Shown in pieces: positions 6,881 through 14,874 of a DNA stretch of 15,187 bases (positions are counted from its first letter, which is position 1; every line of letters begins with the position of its first letter). The DNA is from an uncultured Trueperaceae bacterium (lineage in GTDB: Bacteria; Deinococcota; Deinococci; Deinococcales; Trueperaceae), in NCBI GenBank assembly GCA_937907415.1, contig CALCHY010000379.1, positions 1 to 15,187 of the forward strand. Direction: 5' to 3'. The translations under genes were made by a program, and so were the position numbers. Below the pieces are notes generated by a model, which worked only from the letters and a program-made list of their open reading frames with translations, was not told the origin of the DNA and made no database searches.

Positions 6881-7111
6881 TCACGGAGGCCTGCTCGCCC
6901 CCGCGCGCTCGATCGCCCCACCCAGGAAGCCGCGGATCGCGTCTCCCGCCTCAGGATCCACCCAGGCGGGGGTGAAGAGCATGCCCCAGCCCGAGGTGAG
7001 CCACAGCCAGCCGAGGTAAATGCGCGCGACCGTCCAGAACGGCGTCATCGCCTTCGAGGCGAAGAGGAACTTGCTGGTGGTGGGTTCCGGATGGGTGCCG
7101 CTCAGCGTCAT
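6881..7111 (-). pseudogene. DoxX-family membrane protein, C-terminally truncated
   Basis: A 76-residue frame with an N-terminal part resembling DoxX/TQO-small-subunit proteins: SKFLFASKAMTPFWTVAR, then IYLGWLWLTSGWGMLFTPAWV, then DAIRGFLGGAI. Full-length relatives have about 150-180 residues and four helices. This one stops after the first helix and the segment following it, and the tail (ERAGASRPP) looks unrelated. The ATG at 7111 has AAGGAG only 3 nt upstream. The break lies close to the IS5-type remnant, which suggests that an element insertion or deletion removed the 3' half. DoxX-type proteins are membrane partners in quinone or thiosulfate-linked redox reactions. No function is expected from this fragment. 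Confidence 0.65.
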
Positions 7112-7330
7112 GGTCTCCTTGCGGCCATCGGAACGGCCGGGGGCACCCCCGCCGTGGGACGATTACCTTTTTCGCCCGTCTCAGACGTGCTTCGGGCTCC
7201 GACCCCAGCCTCCCCGTAGCTGACTTGGGCGAGGAGGGCGACGGCATCGTCATGGTGGAGGTCGAGCCTCGCGTCCCGCCGGTCAACGTCAACGCCTGGG
7301 TCCCGACGGGCTAAGGACTACTCCTCACCG
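7112..7330. other. Gap between gene remnants
   Basis: No complete gene is visible. On the plus strand one frame ends at TAA (about 7311-7313) after DLGEEGDGIVMVEVEPRV and PPVNVNAWVPTG, which reads like a protein C-terminus. It has no recognisable family and no good start. It may be another gene scrap or chance open frame in GC-rich DNA. Confidence 0.3.
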
Positions 7331-7621
7331 CTAGCCATGACCTCCCTGCGTATGCACGTCGCGTGGGGCGAAACTGAGATCGCGTTCCGCCGCTACCTCT
7401 TCCGCGGTGAACGGTTCGAACCCTTCGGGGAGGGCGATTTCGTTCTCCAATGCGGTGGAGATGTAGTTGAGGACGTCCGCAATCTGGCCGTCTTCGAGTT
7501 GCGTCCACGCCGGCATGAGGCCGTCGTACATCTGGCCCTCGACCTCGACCTGATCATGGACGCCGTACAGGAGCACGTGGGGCAGGTACGTCCGGCCGCC
7601 CTCGGCGGCGAGGAGGTATGA
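7331..7621 (-). pseudogene. Class I cytochrome c, C-terminal fragment without haem motif
   Basis: The minus-strand frame contains YLLAAEGGRTYLPHVLLYGV, then QMYDGLMPAWTQLEDGQIADV, then LNYISTALENE and FTAEEVAAERD. This is the C-terminal half of a small cytochrome c domain, including the MPAW segment with the axial methionine. The CxxCH haem-binding motif that must precede it is absent: the same frame is closed by a stop about 15 codons before YLLAAEGG, and no CxxCH appears in the other frames nearby. The longest ORF begins at a GTG at 7576, inside the domain. It cannot bind haem covalently and is read as a 5'-truncated remnant. In its intact state it could have been an electron donor to NirK or to an oxidase. 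Confidence 0.75.
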
Positions 7622-7666
7622 GAAACATCGAACAGTTCGTTAAGGGGAATCGGAAGGCAGTGGTCC

Positions 7667-7813
7667 ATGGCGCCGAATGCGTTGGCATCGGAACTGCTCA
7701 CGGTGGCGTTGATCGATGTCTGGGCAGCGGCTGGGAACCCGATGCCAGGGGACGACGAGACCTCAGAACACGACGGCGCGCAAGCGCGGAGGGAGTTCGA
7801 CGAGCGGGGCTAG
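7667..7813 (+). CDS. Possible 48-aa ORF upstream of nirK
   Basis: An ATG at 7667 with GGAAGG about 9 nt upstream opens a 48-codon frame: MAPNALASELLTVALIDVWA, followed by an acidic part with PGDDETSEHDGAQARREFDE. It is divergent from the cytochrome remnant and precedes nirK by about 120 bp. No family is recognised. The hydrophobic-then-acidic pattern is not obviously random, but in decayed, GC-rich surroundings this is weak evidence. Confidence 0.25.
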   Translation: MAPNALASELLTVALIDVWAAAGNPMPGDDETSEHDGAQARREFDERG

Positions 7814-7896
7814 AGACCGCTTGCTGAACTCGACATCCCGGCGTGGGGCGATTGTCCCTTGGGTTCGTGAGTCGCCTTGGTTAGCCTCCCCTTATC

Positions 7897-7912
7897 TGGA
7901 CACAGGTGTCCA
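7897..7912. promoter_or_regulatory. Perfect dyad ahead of nirK
   Basis: TGGACAC (7897-7903) and GTGTCCA (7906-7912) form perfect 7-bp arms with a 2-bp spacer. The dyad ends 19 nt before the nirK start codon and just ahead of its ribosome-binding site. TTATCT directly upstream (7892-7897) could be a -10 box. The dyad matches neither the FNR (TTGAT-N4-ATCAA) nor the CopY-type pattern. An operator for an unknown regulator is the simplest reading; an mRNA hairpin is the alternative. Confidence 0.5.
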
Positions 7913-7931
7913 AGTGAGAAGGAGGCGCAAG

Positions 7932-9041
7932 ATGTCCGATCGTTCCGACTCCACGCCCGGCAACATCGATCGTCGCGGCATGCTCAAGCGGACGGGTGCC
8001 GTCCTCGGTGGCTTGGTGGCTCTCGGCGTCAGCAACGGACCCCTCCAGTTCGCCCTCGCACAGGGCGAACAGCAGAACGCCGCCAGCCCTGCGGCCACAA
8101 TGGGCGCCACTGTAAGCCGCGTCGTCGCCGATCCCACACGCCTGCCCGGCCCCATCGGACGGCGCGACCCCCTCACGCACGACATCACGCTGGACATCGT
8201 GGAGAAAGTCGCGGAGATCGAGCCGGGCGTAACCTTCAACTACATGACTTTCGGCGGTCAGGTCCCAAGCCCCCTCATCCGCGTGCGCCAAGGCGACACC
8301 ATCAACTTCACCCTGAACAACCGCGGCGTCATGCCCCATAACATCGACTTCCACGCCGTCTACGGACCTGGCGGCGGCGCAGAAGCCACCTTCGTCGCCG
8401 GCGGACAGAGCAACGGAATGACCTTCAAGGCCATGTACCCTGGAGCGTTCATCTACCACTGCGCCATCCCGGTCGTACTCGACCAGCACATCAGCGCGGG
8501 CATGTTCGGCCTCATCGTGGTGGAGCCCCCCGAAGGCCTGCCGCCGGTCGACCGCGAGTTCTACTTCGGGCAGCACGAGGTCTACACCAACCGCGCGACG
8601 GGTGAGAAGGGGCACCACGACTTCGACTTCCCCAGCATGTGGGACGAGCGACCGAAATACGTTCTGTTCAACGGCGGGAAGTATGCCATCACCGCCGACC
8701 ACTACGGCAGCGTGAAGGCCCGCGTGGGAGAAACGGTGCGGATCTTCTTCGCGAACGGCGGACCCAACCTCACCAGCAACTTCCACCCCATCGGCAACGT
8801 GTGGAGCAAGGTGTGGCGCGAGGGAGCCATCGCCAGCAACCCCGAACGCTACGTGCAGACGGTCGCGGTGCCCCCGGGAAGCTCTGGCATCTTCGAGATG
8901 GAACTGCTAGTCCCCGGCGATATCGTGCTCGTCGACCACGCCCTGAGCCGCGCGACCCGCAAGGGCGCCATGGCCGTCATCGACGTCGAAGGTGACGCCC
9001 GACCCGACATCTTCGATCCGGAAGGCTCCGCTACCGCATAA
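7932..9041 (+). CDS. nirK: Copper-containing nitrite reductase (NO-forming)
   Basis: A 369-residue two-cupredoxin NirK that reduces nitrite to nitric oxide outside the cytoplasmic membrane. A twin-arginine signal is visible (DRRGMLKR, residues 13-20, then a hydrophobic stretch to ALAQ at 44). All metal and catalytic residues are present with canonical spacing. The type 1 Cu ligands are H136, C177, H186 and M191, and the type 2 Cu ligands are H141, H176 and H285. The catalytic Asp is D139 in HNIDFH, and the second-shell His is H257 in ADHYG. The loop after YHC is AIPVVLDQH instead of the common APPGMVPWH. The chosen ATG has AAGGAGG 7 nt upstream; the 441-residue frame from 7716 adds only low-complexity sequence before the Tat signal. 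It has no C-terminal cytochrome extension. It is the only intact large gene within the repeat-bounded segment. Confidence 0.95.
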   Translation: MSDRSDSTPGNIDRRGMLKRTGAVLGGLVALGVSNGPLQFALAQGEQQNAASPAATMGATVSRVVADPTRLPGPIGRRDPLTHDITLDIVEKVAEIEPGVTFNYMTFGGQVPSPLIRVRQGDTINFTLNNRGVMPHNIDFHAVYGPGGGAEATFVAGGQSNGMTFKAMYPGAFIYHCAIPVVLDQHISAGMFGLIVVEPPEGLPPVDREFYFGQHEVYTNRATGEKGHHDFDFPSMWDERPKYVLFNGGKYAITADHYGSVKARVGETVRIFFANGGPNLTSNFHPIGNVWSKVWREGAIASNPERYVQTVAVPPGSSGIFEMELLVPGDIVLVDHALSRATRKGAMAVIDVEGDARPDIFDPEGSATA

Positions 9042-9323
9042 GCAGCCGGTACCAGGTTTCGCAGGAACGCACCGTACGCGCCCGCGGAACCTCTGGACAG
9101 GAACTCCGACGGGGATCAACATTGGCATATGCTCGGCGCGGTCTTGGCCGATCATCGAACTGCGCTCGCAACCCAGAAACAGCAGGGTTCGTTCGGAGGC
9201 GCTCGAAGATCCTGGACACCGTCCGCCGCATTGCCAACGAAGCGGGCCGCGGTACGATCACGGGCCGCTACGGCCGAGAGCCAAGCCTGAGCGTCGGGAG
9301 CGAAAAGCACCCTTCGCAGTCAC
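9042..9323. other. Region after nirK, nothing recognised
   Basis: Frames on both strands are open, as expected at this GC content, but none shows family motifs, a good ribosome-binding site or a membrane segment. No strong terminator hairpin follows nirK. It may hold decayed sequence. Confidence 0.3.
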
Positions 9324-9503
9324 TCACACACGTTCGGGCGCGGTTCCGACCGTCGGGTCGGAACGCAGCTCGAGCCGGACCGCGAATGTCTCCCCAGCGC
9401 CTGCCGCCGTGCCCTGCGCAGCGTCGGAGAAGTTGCCCTCCGACGGGCCGCGGCAGGCGGCGATGAGGAGCGTCAGGGGTAACAAAACCATGAGGAGGCG
9501 CAT
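9324..9503 (-). CDS. Very short lipoprotein, probably truncated
   Basis: From ATG 9503 the frame encodes 59 residues: MRLLMVLLPLTLLIAACRG gives a clear lipoprotein signal with lipobox LIAAC, lipid cysteine C17. A short linker and the strand GETFAVRLELRSDPTVGTA follow, after which the frame stops. The strand resembles the start of a YtkA-like domain of the kind seen at 4781 and 11895, but the rest of the domain is missing, and I could not find it in the other frames downstream. The ribosome-binding site is poor, with AAAGG too close. It is either a truncated gene, in keeping with its neighbours, or a genuine tiny lipoprotein. Confidence 0.5.
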   Translation of the reverse strand: MRLLMVLLPLTLLIAACRGPSEGNFSDAAQGTAAGAGETFAVRLELRSDPTVGTAPERV

Positions 9504-9749
9504 GCCTTTCACGCTGGCGGGTACCGGCCGCGCTCGCCTCAAGTCGTCACCCCGTCGCGCGTGGGCGGACGACGCCCGACGACGAACACGTGACGCACCC
9601 ACCTGCGCTCGGAGTTGTGGGTACTAAGGTGGTATACGCAACTGGCTCCCAACGGGCCCCGCTTGACGGAGAACGAGCGACCATAGCCTCGCGTTCGCTC
9701 TTGCCGAGAACAAGCCGACACGCTTGCGGGGCCGGGAAGGCGATCGTGG
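9504..9749. other. Divergent gap between lipoprotein and ZIP remnant
   Basis: No gene is recognised. A TTGACG sequence at 9663-9668 with TAGCCT 15 nt further on could be a weak plus-strand promoter for the ZIP fragment. The N-terminal part of a ZIP transporter, which should lie here, is not found in any frame. Confidence 0.3.
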
Positions 9750-9995
9750 ATGCGTTACTACTTGATTGCGCTCGCCATCTCGACCCTTCCCGCCCTCGGC
9801 TACTGGGCCGTGCGAGGGCAGCCGGAGGTCGTGAAGATGAGCCTCCTCGCCTTCACCGCCGGCATCCTCATCCCCGTCATCGTCGAAGAGACTTTGCCTC
9901 AGGCGCACGAGGGCGAGAAGGCGCGCGGCGCAGCGCTCGCTCTCGTCGGCGGCTTCGCCCTCTTCGCGCTCCTCAGTGTCTACCTCGGAGGGTAA
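9750..9995 (+). pseudogene. ZIP-family metal transporter, C-terminal fragment
   Basis: An 81-residue frame matching the end of ZIP-type divalent metal transporters: SLLAFTAGILIPVIVEETLP (residues 31-50), then QAHEGEKAR and a final helix ALALVGGFALFALLSVYL. The VEExxPxAHEG motif is the metal-binding helix of this group. Full-length members have about 250 residues and eight helices; here only the last two or three remain. An ATG with AAGG about 9 nt upstream happens to open the fragment, so a short product could be made. Transport is not expected without the other helices. The TAA at 9993-9995 is 4 nt before the ATG of the antiporter remnant, which suggests the two were once an operon. Confidence 0.65.
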
Positions 9996-9999
9996 GGAC

Positions 10000-10530
10000 A
10001 TGAGCGCCTGGCTCTAGGCACTGGTCCTGATCGCCGCGGCCTGGACCGCGCACTGGGGCGCCGAGCACCTCTCGCACCCCTGAAGAAACTCGAGAGGAAG
10101 TGGGGCCTCTCCGCCGCCGTCGGCGCGATCGTCGGCCTGGCCGCCGCCAGCCCCGAGATCGGCATCAACCCACGAGCGCCATGCGTGGCGGGGCCGACAT
10201 CGGGTTGGGCGCGATGTTCGACTCGAACATCCTGGCCATGCCCGCTATGGTCACCGTCGCCTACTTCGCGACTCGGAAAAAGGACCTCGGGAGCGGAAGC
10301 CATCAGGGGCGCGAGCAGCGCCGGCGGGAGCACCTCATCCGCGTCGACACCTCCGCCGCCACCGTCCAGGCGCTGCCCTACCTCGGCATCCTCACCATCG
10401 TCGGACTCCTCACCGCCCCGAACGCTTGGCGGGGGCTGAACCCGATCAACCGGTGGACCATGCTCGGCGTGTACGTCCACTACCTCGCTCAAGCGTTCCT
10501 GCGTGGCCGCCAGGAGCGCGAGAAGGTTGA
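10000..10530 (+). pseudogene. Na/Ca-exchanger-like cation antiporter, multiply broken
   Basis: Pieced across frames the sequence reads MSAWL-stop-ALVLIAAAWTAHWGAEHLSH, PLKKLERKWGLSAAVGAIVG, LAAASPEIGIN, TSAMRGGADIGLGAMFDSNI and, later, QALPYLGILTIVGLLTAP. The GLAAASPE and GLGAMFDSN motifs are those of the first alpha-repeat of sodium/calcium-exchanger-type antiporters. Lesions are a TAG at codon 6 (10015-10017), a one-base loss near 10080 and a second one-base loss near 10170. In addition the whole second half is missing, because the sequence ends at the right 22-bp repeat. Several independent lesions argue for real decay rather than sequencing error. It follows the ZIP remnant with a ribosome-binding site (GGAGGGTAAGG) still in place. 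Confidence 0.75.
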
Positions 10531-10551
10531 TCGGTCGCGTCGCGGAGAGAC

Positions 10552-10573
10552 TCGCTCGCCACACCGGTGCGGG
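10552..10573 (+). repeat. 22-bp direct repeat, right copy
   Basis: Identical to 6706-6727 over 22 bp. It lies 3 nt beyond the sco1 stop (10577-10579 on the minus strand) and directly follows the truncated antiporter. The flanking bases differ from those of the left copy. Confidence 0.85.
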
Positions 10574-10576
10574 CCG

Positions 10577-11176
10577 TCACCAAGGCCGCCCGGCCAGCAC
10601 CGCGCGCAGGTCGTCCTCCAGGCCGCCCAGCTTGTCCTGCGAGTAGAGCAGGCGCATCCGGCGGTCGGGACCCAGGAGGGCGACGGGGTCGGAGTGCGCC
10701 ACGAGCCCATCACCGAGCGCATTCACACCCACGTAAAAGCGCAGGGCGGCCGCGGCGATCTCCTGGTTGCTGCCGCGCATGCCCAGGAAGGCGGGGTGGA
10801 AGCCCTCCACGTACGCCCGCAGGCGCTCGGGCGTGTCGGTGGCGGGATCGACCGTGACCATCACCACCCGCACCCGCTCCGGCTCGCCCAGGTCGCGGTA
10901 GGCGCGCGCCAGGCGCGCCATGGTGAGCGGGCACACGTCGGGGCAGCTCGTGTAACCGAAGAACACCAGCAGGTAAGGCGCATCGAGATCGGACAGGGCC
11001 GCCCGCTGCCCGCTCGTGGTGGTCAACTCGACGTCGCCCATGGGCGGCGGGCTGTCGAGCAGCACGCCACGCCACGCGGACGTGGCTCCCGGCCGCAGGC
11101 CGTAGAGCGCAGTGCCGGCGGCGATGGCTAGGAGCGCCGTGATGGCGGCCACGAGGACGGCGCGCTTAGTCGGCAC
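10577..11176 (-). CDS. sco1: SCO1/SenC-family copper chaperone
   Basis: A 199-residue membrane-anchored thioredoxin-fold protein that delivers copper to the CuA centre of cytochrome oxidase or acts as its thiol reductant. The single N-terminal helix is at about residues 7-27 (VLVAAITALLAIAAGTALYG). The copper site is complete: C78 and C82 in GYTSCPDVCP and H161 in LVAHSDPVALLGPD. VTVDPATDTPERLRAYVEGF is also typical. The start is GTG at 11176, only 3 nt after the stop of the DsbA-like gene, so the two are one transcription unit. The gene ends beside the right 22-bp repeat and was probably convergent with copD before the segment between them was inserted. Length and motifs are normal for the family. 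Confidence 0.93.
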   Translation of the reverse strand: MPTKRAVLVAAITALLAIAAGTALYGLRPGATSAWRGVLLDSPPPMGDVELTTTSGQRAALSDLDAPYLLVFFGYTSCPDVCPLTMARLARAYRDLGEPERVRVVMVTVDPATDTPERLRAYVEGFHPAFLGMRGSNQEIAAAALRFYVGVNALGDGLVAHSDPVALLGPDRRMRLLYSQDKLGGLEDDLRAVLAGRPW

Positions 11177-11179
11177 GCC

Positions 11180-11833
11180 TTAATTCCCGCCGGCGAGCTC
11201 GCGCTCGATGGCGCTCGCGAGCGTGTCGTAGCTGGGCGACTCGAAGCCTTGCGCGCCGACCACGATCGAGGGGGTGCCGCGCACGCCGACTAAGTCGCCG
11301 AGCTCCAGGTCGCGCTGCACTTCGTTCAAGTAGCGCCCGTCCGCGAGGCAGGCGCGCAGCTCCTCGGCGTCGAGGGCGGGCACGCTCCGCGCGATGGCCA
11401 CGAGGTTGGCGGAGGTGGCCCAGGCGCCGTCGTGATCGTCCTGGGCGGCGTAGAGGGCGCGCTTGTATTCCCAGAACGCCAGCTCGTCCTGGCGGTAGGC
11501 GCACTCGCCGGCCAGGCCGGCGGTGGTGGCGCTCTCGCTGCCCCAGGCGAGGTTGACGTAGTACGCCTGCACCTGGCCCGTGTCGATGTAGTCGCTCTTG
11601 ATCCTCGGGAACACGCCCTCCTCGAACGCCTTGCAGTGCTCGCACAGGAAGTTCTCGAACAAGATCAGCTTCACGGGCGCGTCCGCCCGCCCCAGGGTGG
11701 GCTGGCCGGCGTAACCGCCCGTGGGAGCGCTGACGGTAGCGGCAGGGGCGAAGAACTGGCGGTAAGCGAGGAAGCCGACGACGACCACGGCGAGGACGGC
11801 GAGGGTGGCGAGGGTGAGGCGGCGGTGGGTCAC
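11180..11833 (-). CDS. Membrane-anchored DsbA-like thioredoxin
   Basis: A 217-residue protein with one N-terminal helix (about residues 6-23) and a DsbA-like thioredoxin domain. The redox motif is C64-E-H-C67 in LFENFLCEHCKAFEEGVFP, and the cis-proline loop is GTPSIVV (P188). Two further cysteines, C111 and C162, lie in the helical insertion. The GTG start at 11833 has GGAG about 8 nt upstream. The open frame to 12190 upstream is an arginine- and proline-rich shadow of the neighbouring gene. It sits between the YtkA/FixH-like gene and sco1, so the likely task is keeping cysteines of SCO1 or of the CuA site in the right redox state, as TlpA-type proteins do. That task is inferred from context. 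Confidence 0.88.
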   Translation of the reverse strand: MTHRRLTLATLAVLAVVVVGFLAYRQFFAPAATVSAPTGGYAGQPTLGRADAPVKLILFENFLCEHCKAFEEGVFPRIKSDYIDTGQVQAYYVNLAWGSESATTAGLAGECAYRQDELAFWEYKRALYAAQDDHDGAWATSANLVAIARSVPALDAEELRACLADGRYLNEVQRDLELGDLVGVRGTPSIVVGAQGFESPSYDTLASAIERELAGGN

Positions 11834-11894
11834 GGGCGGGGCTCCAATCGTGGGGCGGTATCGCTGCTGGGGGCGGGAAGGCGCACCGGACGGG

Positions 11895-12611
11895 TCACGG
11901 CGGCCCCGGCGGGTCCGCCTCGGCTCCGGAGGCGTCCTCGGTCGGCGGCTCGGACGCGGCGCCGCCCTTACGCAACGCCGCCACGGTGATGCCCACCCCG
12001 GCCAGCAGCGGGATACCGATGACCCAGAACAGCCAGGTCGCCAGGCTCTCGGGCCCGGTGGCGGTGGGCGGGAACACGAAGTAGAGCGGTTCGGCCGTCG
12101 CGCCCTCACCCACGAGCAGGGTGACGCCGGCGCGCGCCTCCTCCTGGCGGTAGGTCTGGTCGCGGAACACCAGCCGCCACGCGCCCCCATGCGGCAGCAC
12201 GAACTCCGTCTGGTACACGCCCGGCGCGACCTCGGTGAAGCGCTCGGTGCTCACCACCGGCTCCGCGATGATCAGGCTCTCCTCACTCTCGCCCGGCGCG
12301 TCCGCCGACTCGCTCTGCGGACCGGCTTCCAGGAACACGATGGCGTCCTCGACCGGCGTGCTGATGGGGTCGTGCATCTTCAAGCTGAGCGTGATGAGTT
12401 CGCCGGCGCGCGGAAGTGTGGGCTGCGTGGTGACCGTGCCGAACACCAAAGTGGCGTGCGCTAGGGCGCCGCCGCTCAGCGCCAGCACAAAACTAGCGAG
12501 CAGCGCCCGGAGGTCCGCGCGGGCAGGTTGTCCGCTGGGCGCATGCGGCGCCGGGCACCCGGGCGTTGGCTCTAGCGAGCGCGAGCTGCCTTGTTGGCGT
12601 GGTGGTCTCAC
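11895..12611 (-). CDS. YtkA/FixH-like exported protein with C-terminal membrane anchor
   Basis: A 238-residue protein. GTG 12611 is supported by AGGAGG about 8 nt upstream. This gives an unusually long n-region (about 33 residues, low complexity) before the signal helix LRALLASFVLALSGGALA. Predicted cleavage leaves H52 at the mature N-terminus, HATLVFG, the same HATL start as CopC. The domain that follows (LITLSLKMHDPISTPVEDA, APGVYQTEFVLPHGGAWRL) has the FixH/YtkA pattern, interrupted by an acidic insert at about 98-113. Residues 190-213 form a C-terminal membrane helix and the tail is acidic. It heads the operon with the thioredoxin and SCO1, so a role in periplasmic copper delivery is likely. 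The exact activity is unknown, and a CopC-like copper site is only suggested by the N-terminal His. Confidence 0.75.
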   Translation of the reverse strand: MRPPRQQGSSRSLEPTPGCPAPHAPSGQPARADLRALLASFVLALSGGALAHATLVFGTVTTQPTLPRAGELITLSLKMHDPISTPVEDAIVFLEAGPQSESADAPGESEESLIIAEPVVSTERFTEVAPGVYQTEFVLPHGGAWRLVFRDQTYRQEEARAGVTLLVGEGATAEPLYFVFPPTATGPESLATWLFWVIGIPLLAGVGITVAALRKGGAASEPPTEDASGAEADPPGPP

Positions 12612-12685
12612 GGGCTCTTCCTCCTGCGCGCCGGGGCGGGGCGGCGGTATCGTGCGGGCGCCTGCGCGGGGCAGGCGATAGACAT

Positions 12686-12720
12686 ACTCTACACCTGCTC
12701 ATGCATACAGGTGATAGAGT
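12686..12720. promoter_or_regulatory. Divergent operator/promoter dyad ahead of the ZntA-type ATPase
   Basis: ACTCTA-CACCTG (12686-12697) is mirrored by CAGGTG-A-TAGAGT (12708-12720), matching except for one extra base, around a 10-nt centre CTCATGCATA. The inner part has the 12-2-12-like geometry of ArsR-family operators and shares the half-site CTCATG(T/C)AT with the dyad at 4204-4227. TAGAGT reads outward at both ends. On the plus strand it lies 9 nt before the ATPase ATG, as a TANNNT -10 box of a leaderless gene. The minus-strand copy faces the YtkA/FixH-like operon. Confidence 0.55.
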
Positions 12721-12729
12721 CCGCGCACC

Positions 12730-14870
<2,141 letters not shown>

Positions 14871-14874
<4 letters not shown>

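Noticed and set aside
7716..7931. Longer NirK start giving 441 residues
   Set aside because: The extra residues are low-complexity and lie before a clear Tat signal; ATG 7932 has AAGGAGG at ideal spacing.
7881..8786. 301-residue minus-strand ORF opposite nirK
   Set aside because: It is the antisense shadow of nirK with no family motif; long antisense frames are normal at this GC content.
9042..9323. Possible transposase or other protein in the open plus-strand frames after nirK
   Set aside because: Some stretches (for example ILDTVRRIANEAGRG) look protein-like, but no family motif, start or ribosome-binding site supports a gene.
10100..11131. 343-residue plus-strand ORF through sco1
   Set aside because: Only its first part matches the antiporter remnant. 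Past the right repeat it is antisense to sco1 and has no meaning as a protein.
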